Shown: positions 59,455-64,000 of the stretch, piece after piece
Numbering within the stretch: position 1 is the stretch's first letter
Layout of the letters: every line of letters begins with the position of its first letter
DNA from: Streptacidiphilus jiangxiensis
GTDB lineage: Bacteria > Actinomycetota > Actinomycetes > Streptomycetales > Streptomycetaceae
Assembly (NCBI RefSeq): GCF_900109465.1
Contig: NZ_FOAZ01000007.1
Location: 162,840-226,839, forward strand
Length of the DNA stretch: 64,000 bases
Direction of reading: 5' to 3'
The notes under the pieces: generated by a model
Seen by the model: the letters and a program-made list of their open reading frames with translations, nothing else
The model's database searches: none
What the model was told of the DNA's origin: nothing
Position numbers and translations under genes: made by a program

Positions 59455-59702
59455 GCCTCGCCGGAGCGGATCGGCTCGCCGTAGAGCGAGGGGTCGACCT
59501 GCTCGGTGGTCACGAGGTCGAGCACGGCCTCGGCGGCCCGGGCGGGCGACTGGGCGTGGCTGTAGTCGCTGAACCACGGCCGTGAGGTGGCGGTGTCGAC
59601 CATGCCGGGACAGACCGATGCGATCAGCGTGCCCTCGGCGAGGTCCCGGTCCCGGCGTACGGCGGCGACCGCGCGGACGGCGGCGACCTGGGCCACCTTC
59701 GG
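59455..59702 (-). pseudogene. C-terminal remnant of a short-chain dehydrogenase
   Basis: The minus strand holds an SDR tail: KVAQVAAVRAVAAVRRDRDL, then GTLIASVCPGMVDTATSRPWFSDY, then ARAAEAVLDLV. The Rossmann and active-site half is missing and the upstream sequence in frame is not SDR-like. It is probably a truncated pseudogene between two working genes. The remainder of the 59386-59981 gap is GC-rich with no other coding sign. Confidence 0.55.
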
Positions 59703-59945
59703 GGGGACGTTCAGCCACCGCGGCCAGCCCGCTTCCTCGGCGGTGCGGCTGGTGGCCGCGGGCTGCGGGCTGACGACGGTGTCGCGGGGCCTGCTCCGCT
59801 CCGCGCCGCCCGGTGTTCGCATCCTCCCGCTGCGCGCCGCTGCGCTCGACGGGGAGGACGGGGGAGCGACCAGCGAGTGAGCTCCACGGCAGGACGGGGT
59901 CCGGACCTGGGGGTGCAGGGGTGGGAATGCTCGGCCCGTGATATT

Positions 59946-59961
59946 AGTTGAAGTGTCAACT
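59946..59961. promoter_or_regulatory. AGTTGA-N4-TCAACT palindrome
   Basis: AGTTGAAGTGTCAACT is a clean inverted repeat 20 bases before the flavin monooxygenase start. It resembles the element at 44543 and other MarR-type operators. It overlaps the likely promoter of the two-gene operon. Confidence 0.55.
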
Positions 59962-59981
59962 TTAGGGCTGAGGAGAACGCC

Positions 59982-61028
59982 ATGTCTGATGTCGTGTTCG
60001 GTCTCGACACGTTCGGGGACGTACCCGAGGACGACGCCGGTGCGCTGGTGTCGGACGCGCGTGCGATCCGGCAGGTCGTCGAGGAAGCGGTCCTGGCCGA
60101 GGCGACCGGTGTGGATGTCGTCGCCCTGGGTGAGCACCACCGCCACGAGTTCGCGATCTCCAGCCCGGAGACGGTGCTCGCGGGCATCGCGACGCGCACC
60201 GAGCGGATCAAGCTGTCGTCCGGCGTCACCGTGCTGAGCTCCGACGACCCGGTGCGCGTCTTCCAGCGCTTCGCCACGCTCGACGCGCTCTCCGACGGCC
60301 GCGCGGAGATCATTCTCGGCCGCGGGTCGTTCACCGAGTCGTTCCCGCTGTTCGGCTACGACCTGCGCGACTACGACGTGCTCTTCGAGGAGAAGCTCGA
60401 GCTCTTCGCGAAGCTGCTCGACGAGGGGCCCGTCAGCTGGGAGGGCACCACGCGCGCCGCCCTCCACGAGGCCGACGTCTACCCGAAGACGGAGTCGGGA
60501 CGCCTGACGACCTGGGTCGGGGTCGGCGGGACACCGCAGTCGGTCGTGCGGACGGCCAGGTACGGGCTGCCGCTCATGATCGCCATCATCGGCGGCTCGC
60601 CGGCGCGGTTCGCTCCCTACGTCGAGCTCTACCAGCGTGCGGCCGAGCAGTTGGGCACCACCGCGTACCCGGTCGGCATGCACTCCCCGGGTTTCGTCGC
60701 CGACACGGACGAGGCCGCACGCGAGGCCCACTGGCCGCACTACAAGGTCATCCGGGACCGGATCGGACAGCAGCGCGGCTGGGCGCCGGTCCGGAAGGAG
60801 GAGTACGAGGCGGAGATCGACCACGGCTCGCTCTACGTCGGCTCCCCGGAGACCGTCGCCCGCAAGATGGCCGCGGCCATCGAGACGCTGGGTGTGGGCC
60901 GGTTCGACATGATCTACACCCACGGTGCGCAGTCGATCAGCAACCGCCTCCGCTCCGTCGAGCTCTACGGCTCGAAGGTGCTGCCGATGGTCCGCGACCT
61001 CCTCGCCGACGCAGAGGCCGGACGATGA
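59982..61028 (+). CDS. LLM-class flavin-dependent oxidoreductase
   Basis: The 348-residue protein is a luciferase-like monooxygenase of the type that uses FMNH2 or F420H2. Landmarks are [68 protein letters not shown], and [24 protein letters not shown]. It is followed with a four-base overlap by an NADPH:F420-reductase-like gene, so F420 dependence is likely. The substrate is unknown; the AGTTGAA-type operator upstream suggests control by a MarR-like regulator of stress or xenobiotics. Confidence 0.87.
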   Translation: MSDVVFGLDTFGDVPEDDAGALVSDARAIRQVVEEAVLAEATGVDVVALGEHHRHEFAISSPETVLAGIATRTERIKLSSGVTVLSSDDPVRVFQRFATLDALSDGRAEIILGRGSFTESFPLFGYDLRDYDVLFEEKLELFAKLLDEGPVSWEGTTRAALHEADVYPKTESGRLTTWVGVGGTPQSVVRTARYGLPLMIAIIGGSPARFAPYVELYQRAAEQLGTTAYPVGMHSPGFVADTDEAAREAHWPHYKVIRDRIGQQRGWAPVRKEEYEAEIDHGSLYVGSPETVARKMAAAIETLGVGRFDMIYTHGAQSISNRLRSVELYGSKVLPMVRDLLADAEAGR

Positions 61029-61768
61029 ACGGGAACGAGACGATGAAGGGGAACGGGAACGGACGGACGGCGCCCCGCACCACGGGCACGGTCGGGATCC
61101 TGGGCGCGGGCAAGGTCGGCACCGTGCTGGCGCGGCTGGCCCTGGCCGCCGGCTACGACGTGCGCATCGCCGGGTCGGGCGACCCGGCGAAGATAGCCCT
61201 GACCGTGGAGGTCCTCACGCCGGGCGCCCGCGCGGTCACCGCCGCCGAGGCCGTGTCCGGCGCCGACCTCGTCGTCCTGGCGCTGCCGCTCGGCCGGTAC
61301 CGCGAGGTGCCGGCCGGGGCGCTCGCGGGCAAGCTCGTGATCGACGCGATGAACTACTGGTGGGAGATCGACGGCGACCGCCCGGACCTGACCGACCCTC
61401 GGACCTCGTCGAGCGAGACCGTCCAGGCCCACCTGGCGGGAGCGCGCGTGGTCAAGGCCTTCAACCACATGGGCTACCACGACCTGGAGGACGGCGCCCG
61501 CCCGGTGGGCGCGCCAGGCCGCAAGGCCGTCGCCGTCGCGGGCGAGGATCCGGGCGACGTGGCGACGGTCGCCGCCTTCGTCGACGCGCTGGGCTTCGAC
61601 CCGGTCGTCGCCGGGTCGTTGGCGCAGGGGGTCCGCCTGGAACCCGGCACCGAGGCGTTCGGGGCCAATGTGGCGGCCGACGCGCTGCGCGAGATCCTCG
61701 CACGCTTCCCGGCCTCGGACCGTGGCCGGATCGTGGAGGCGGCCCGGGAGGGAGCGCTGCTGGCCTGA
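61025..61768 (+). CDS. NADPH-dependent F420 reductase-like protein
   Basis: The 247-residue protein has the Rossmann start [44 protein letters not shown] and the typical segment [18 protein letters not shown]. Members transfer hydride between NADPH and coenzyme F420, or act as related reductases. It overlaps the flavin-dependent oxidoreductase by four bases, which suggests that it supplies reduced cofactor. The Asn-rich N-terminus (about 20 residues) precedes the fold. Confidence 0.83.
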   Translation: MNGNETMKGNGNGRTAPRTTGTVGILGAGKVGTVLARLALAAGYDVRIAGSGDPAKIALTVEVLTPGARAVTAAEAVSGADLVVLALPLGRYREVPAGALAGKLVIDAMNYWWEIDGDRPDLTDPRTSSSETVQAHLAGARVVKAFNHMGYHDLEDGARPVGAPGRKAVAVAGEDPGDVATVAAFVDALGFDPVVAGSLAQGVRLEPGTEAFGANVAADALREILARFPASDRGRIVEAAREGALLA

Positions 61769-61856
61769 CGGCCGGGCGCGGGCCCCGTCGCGTCATGTCG
61801 AGTCGAGTCGAGCCGGGCACGGCATCGGCCGGCAGAGGCGTACGACTCGCGAGGCG

Positions 61857-61892
61857 CCGCGCCGTCGGACCGTCGACGGTCCGACGGCGCGG
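61857..61892. terminator. Perfect 18-bp-arm terminator hairpin
   Basis: The 36-base sequence is a perfect palindrome, each arm beginning CCGCGCCGTCGGACCGTC. It sits between the convergent F420-reductase-like and glycoside hydrolase genes, and likely terminates both. Confidence 0.8.
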
Positions 61893-61928
61893 TCTCGTTC
61901 CCACCCGCGCAGCGGGAGGGGGCGCCCG

Positions 61929-64000
61929 CTACCTTCCTGCGGTGCCGGTGGACCAGAGCGAGGCCCCGGCCGCGCTGTAGAGCACGGTGTTGCCGTCGTT
62001 CTGGACGTCGAGGTAGGCACCGCTGTGGGTGGCGGTCCTGGTCGACCAGACGGCCGCGCCCGTGCCCGTGGAGAGCACGAGGTTGCCGTCGCCCTGCATC
62101 ACGACGCGGGTCGCGCCGGAGTGGGCGGTGCCGGAGGACCACAGGGCGGTGCCGCTCCTGGACAGCACCAGGTTGCCGTCGCCCTGCAGGGTCAGCTTGT
62201 AGCCGCCGTTGCAGGCGGTGACCGACTGACCGGCGGTCAGCTGCTGGTTCGCGGTCAGCGCGCCGCACGACGGCGGCGGCGTGCCGGTGCCGCAGCCCGC
62301 TGGCGTGGGGGTACCCGCGGGTGCGGCGCCGGCCACGACGGACCACTCGGCCAGCGAGGCCGCCGGGACGCCCGCCGAGGCGCACAGGCCCCCGGCGACC
62401 GCTACCTGCGGGATCGCCTGACCGGTCGCGTCGACGAGATGGTAGGTGCCGGCGGCCAGCCCGAGGCCGGCCGGACTGACGGTGACCGGGCCGTCGTAGG
62501 CGGCGCCGGAGGTGATGTCCGCGAGCGTCAGTTGCGCGCCGGTCCTCGCGGCGTCGACGACCGGGGCGATCTGCAGGACGCCGCTGCCGGCCAGGGTGGC
62601 GTAGGCGGGCGCGTACGTGGACAGCTGCGAGGCAGCCGTCAGCAGGTGGCCTCCGCCGTTCCTGTACGCCGTCAGGTTGGCGTCGACGCCGTTGATCGGC
62701 AGCACCGCCCGGTACTGGGCGAGCTTGACGATCCCGGTGTCGACCTCCTCGCTGGTCACGACGGAGAACCCGGCCTGGTAGCCGTCCCAGAGGGAGGCGA
62801 TGCCGTTCTCGGGGGCACCCAGGGCGCCGCCGGAGGTGCTGCCGTAGGCGAGGGAGTCGTCGAGGTAGACGGCGACGGGCTGTTGCGGGTAGGACCCGGA
62901 AAGTCCCTTCAGGTGGCCCAGCCAGGCGGTGTAGATCGGGTAGGCGACGGTGTCCTTCTGGGTGCCGTCGTGGATGAAGAAGTCCGTGCCGCCGCCTTCG
63001 GGCAGCATCATGGGGTAGTTGCCGATCCACTGCACGGCCTGCGCCGCCAGCTGCGTGCTGTCGCTCGGCGCGGTCCACTCGGTGGCGACGTTCACGCCGT
63101 AGGCGCGGCCGAGGCTCGCGAAGAGCAGGTCGATGCCCGTGGACTCCGAGCAGTCCTGGACGACGGTGACGTCGTACTTCTTGGCCAGGGCGAAGAACAC
63201 CTCCGGGACGTTCTCGTAGTTCGCGAAGTTGCCGACGTGGCCGCCGAAGTAGAAGTAGAGCGGGGTCGACGCGGTGACGGCCCGCACGTCGGCCGCCAGC
63301 TGCCCGTAGACCTGCTGCACGCTCCAGAGGCGGAACAGCTGGTAGACGGCAGCCAGTGGCTGCCCGGGCGTGGCCGCCGGCACCTGCGCGAACGAGGTGT
63401 ACGAGGTCTTGCGGGCGCTGTCGAACGCGCCGATGCTGCCGTAGGTCTGCGGGAGGTAGACGTTGTGGAACTCGTCGACGTCGGCCTGCGCCCAGCCGTC
63501 GACCTGGCCGCTGACGGTGCTGTCCCAGACGGAGTCCAGCCGTCCGTAGTCGAGGACGCTGCCGCCGTACCCGGCCTCGCCGGCCACGTGCTTGACGGTG
63601 TCGGTCACGTAGGCGAGGTAGGCCGGCTCGTCGGTCCGGTCCCACCAGGCGGGCGTGGCGCTCTGTGCGCCGGAGGCGGTGGTCTCGTGGCTGGTGACCC
63701 AGGAGGCGGGGCTGCCGTTCCAGCCGGAGTACCAGAAGATGAGGACCAGGTGGACGCCGGCGGCGTTCGCGTTGGCGATCTCCTGGTCCAACTCGGTGTA
63801 GTCGAACCTGCCCTGGGCCGGTTCGACGGTGTTCCACGACATGTCGATCTCGGCCTGCTCCAGGCCCTTGGCCTTCAGCGCGGCGAAGGACGCCTCGGAC
63901 CAGGCGGCGCCGTTGTCGTCCCACTTCAGCTGTGTGGACCAGAGCGTGCTGCTCGCCGCCGCCTGCGTCGCGGTGGCCGTGGTGGTGGCCGCGTCGGCCC
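61929..64000 (-). CDS. Secreted GH42-like glycoside hydrolase with C-terminal bulb-type lectin, truncated at window edge
   Basis: The frame stays open to the right edge, so the start and any signal peptide lie beyond 64000; an ATG at 63842 is internal. The visible N-terminal part has a TIM-barrel glycosidase pattern (LKAKGLEQAEIDMSWNTVEPAQGRFDYTELD, GVHLVLIFWYSGWNGS, AEWSV). A Pro/Ala/Thr linker follows near PAGTPTPAGCGTGTPPPSCG, then a bulb-type mannose lectin domain with QGDGNLVL twice and QNDGNTVLY, the last keeping the full QxDxNxVxY sugar-binding pattern. A beta-galactosidase or related activity on plant or microbial polysaccharides is plausible; the catalytic pair is not seen with certainty. 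Confidence 0.8.
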   Translation of the reverse strand, partial: ADAATTTATATQAAASSTLWSTQLKWDDNGAAWSEASFAALKAKGLEQAEIDMSWNTVEPAQGRFDYTELDQEIANANAAGVHLVLIFWYSGWNGSPASWVTSHETTASGAQSATPAWWDRTDEPAYLAYVTDTVKHVAGEAGYGGSVLDYGRLDSVWDSTVSGQVDGWAQADVDEFHNVYLPQTYGSIGAFDSARKTSYTSFAQVPAATPGQPLAAVYQLFRLWSVQQVYGQLAADVRAVTASTPLYFYFGGHVGNFANYENVPEVFFALAKKYDVTVVQDCSESTGIDLLFASLGRAYGVNVATEWTAPSDSTQLAAQAVQWIGNYPMMLPEGGGTDFFIHDGTQKDTVAYPIYTAWLGHLKGLSGSYPQQPVAVYLDDSLAYGSTSGGALGAPENGIASLWDGYQAGFSVVTSEEVDTGIVKLAQYRAVLPINGVDANLTAYRNGGGHLLTAASQLSTYAPAYATLAGSGVLQIAPVVDAARTGAQLTLADITSGAAYDGPVTVSPAGLGLAAGTYHLVDATGQAIPQVAVAGGLCASAGVPAASLAEWSVVAGAAPAGTPTPAGCGTGTPPPSCGALTANQQLTAGQSVTACNGGYKLTLQGDGNLVLSRSGTALWSSGTAHSGATRVVMQGDGNLVLSTGTGAAVWSTRTATHSGAYLDVQNDGNTVLYSAAGASLWSTGTAGR

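Noticed and set aside
1-64000. tRNA, rRNA and CRISPR arrays
   Set aside because: I looked for cloverleaf arms, conserved rRNA segments and regularly spaced repeats and saw none; a dedicated scan was not possible here.

Overview
The window is high-GC DNA with GTG and TTG starts, many ATGA and GTGA overlaps, a complete conservon, a CYP157-type P450, a terpene cyclase, a LAL regulator and Tat-type exports. This points to a Streptomyces-like actinomycete (Streptomyces, Kitasatospora or a near relative). It reads as accessory chromosome: catabolic, secondary-metabolic and regulatory genes, no ribosomal or core replication genes, no tRNA or rRNA, and no CRISPR array that I could see.

Region 1 (1-3369): the tail of a membrane-linked SpoIIE-type phosphatase, two unknown proteins, and a secreted ScyD-like beta-propeller.

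Region 2 (3850-11651): a co-oriented block with a CYP157-like P450 lacking the ExxR arginine, a class I terpene cyclase, a second complete P450, and the four-gene conservon cvnA-cvnB-cvnC-cvnD (membrane histidine-kinase-like protein, roadblock protein, DUF742 protein, small GTPase). It ends at a strong hairpin. It looks like a terpene-oxidation locus joined to a G-protein-like signalling module.

Region 3 (11706-33930) is the most coherent system. Five near-identical palindromes (core TTACACGTGTAA) lie in front of an HSL-type esterase and an aryl-CoA/gentisate operon, a secreted phosphoesterase, a LacI-family regulator, a type-B carboxylesterase, and a PAP2 phosphatase with an oligopeptide-type ABC transporter. 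The operon encodes an aryl-CoA ligase fused to a hot-dog thioesterase, a salicylyl-CoA/2-aminobenzoyl-CoA-type hydroxylase with an altered Old Yellow Enzyme domain, a nitrilase, gentisate 1,2-dioxygenase, an FAH-family hydrolase, maleate isomerase, and a PaaX regulator. The inferred route is aryl nitrile or acid to aryl-CoA, 5-hydroxyaryl-CoA, gentisate, maleylpyruvate, maleate plus pyruvate, and fumarate. The inferred regulator is the LacI protein.

Region 4 (33931-45537): small hypothetical genes among decayed fragments (an IS5-type transposase piece, a GNAT piece, a membrane-protein tail), two propeller proteins, an orphan P450, a sulfite-oxidase-type molybdoenzyme, a D-2-hydroxyacid dehydrogenase, a LysR regulator and a double SnoaL protein.

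Region 5 (45660-54298): a 2095-residue FAAL-ACP-KS-AT-ACP-C synthase, followed by an AraC regulator divergent from an NmrA-like/SnoaL pair.

Region 6 (54349-64000): an SDR with His in place of the catalytic Tyr, a LAL regulator, a small protein, a Tat-exported metallo-beta-lactamase-fold protein, an SDR remnant, a flavin monooxygenase/F420-reductase-like pair, and a lectin-tailed glycoside hydrolase cut by the right edge.
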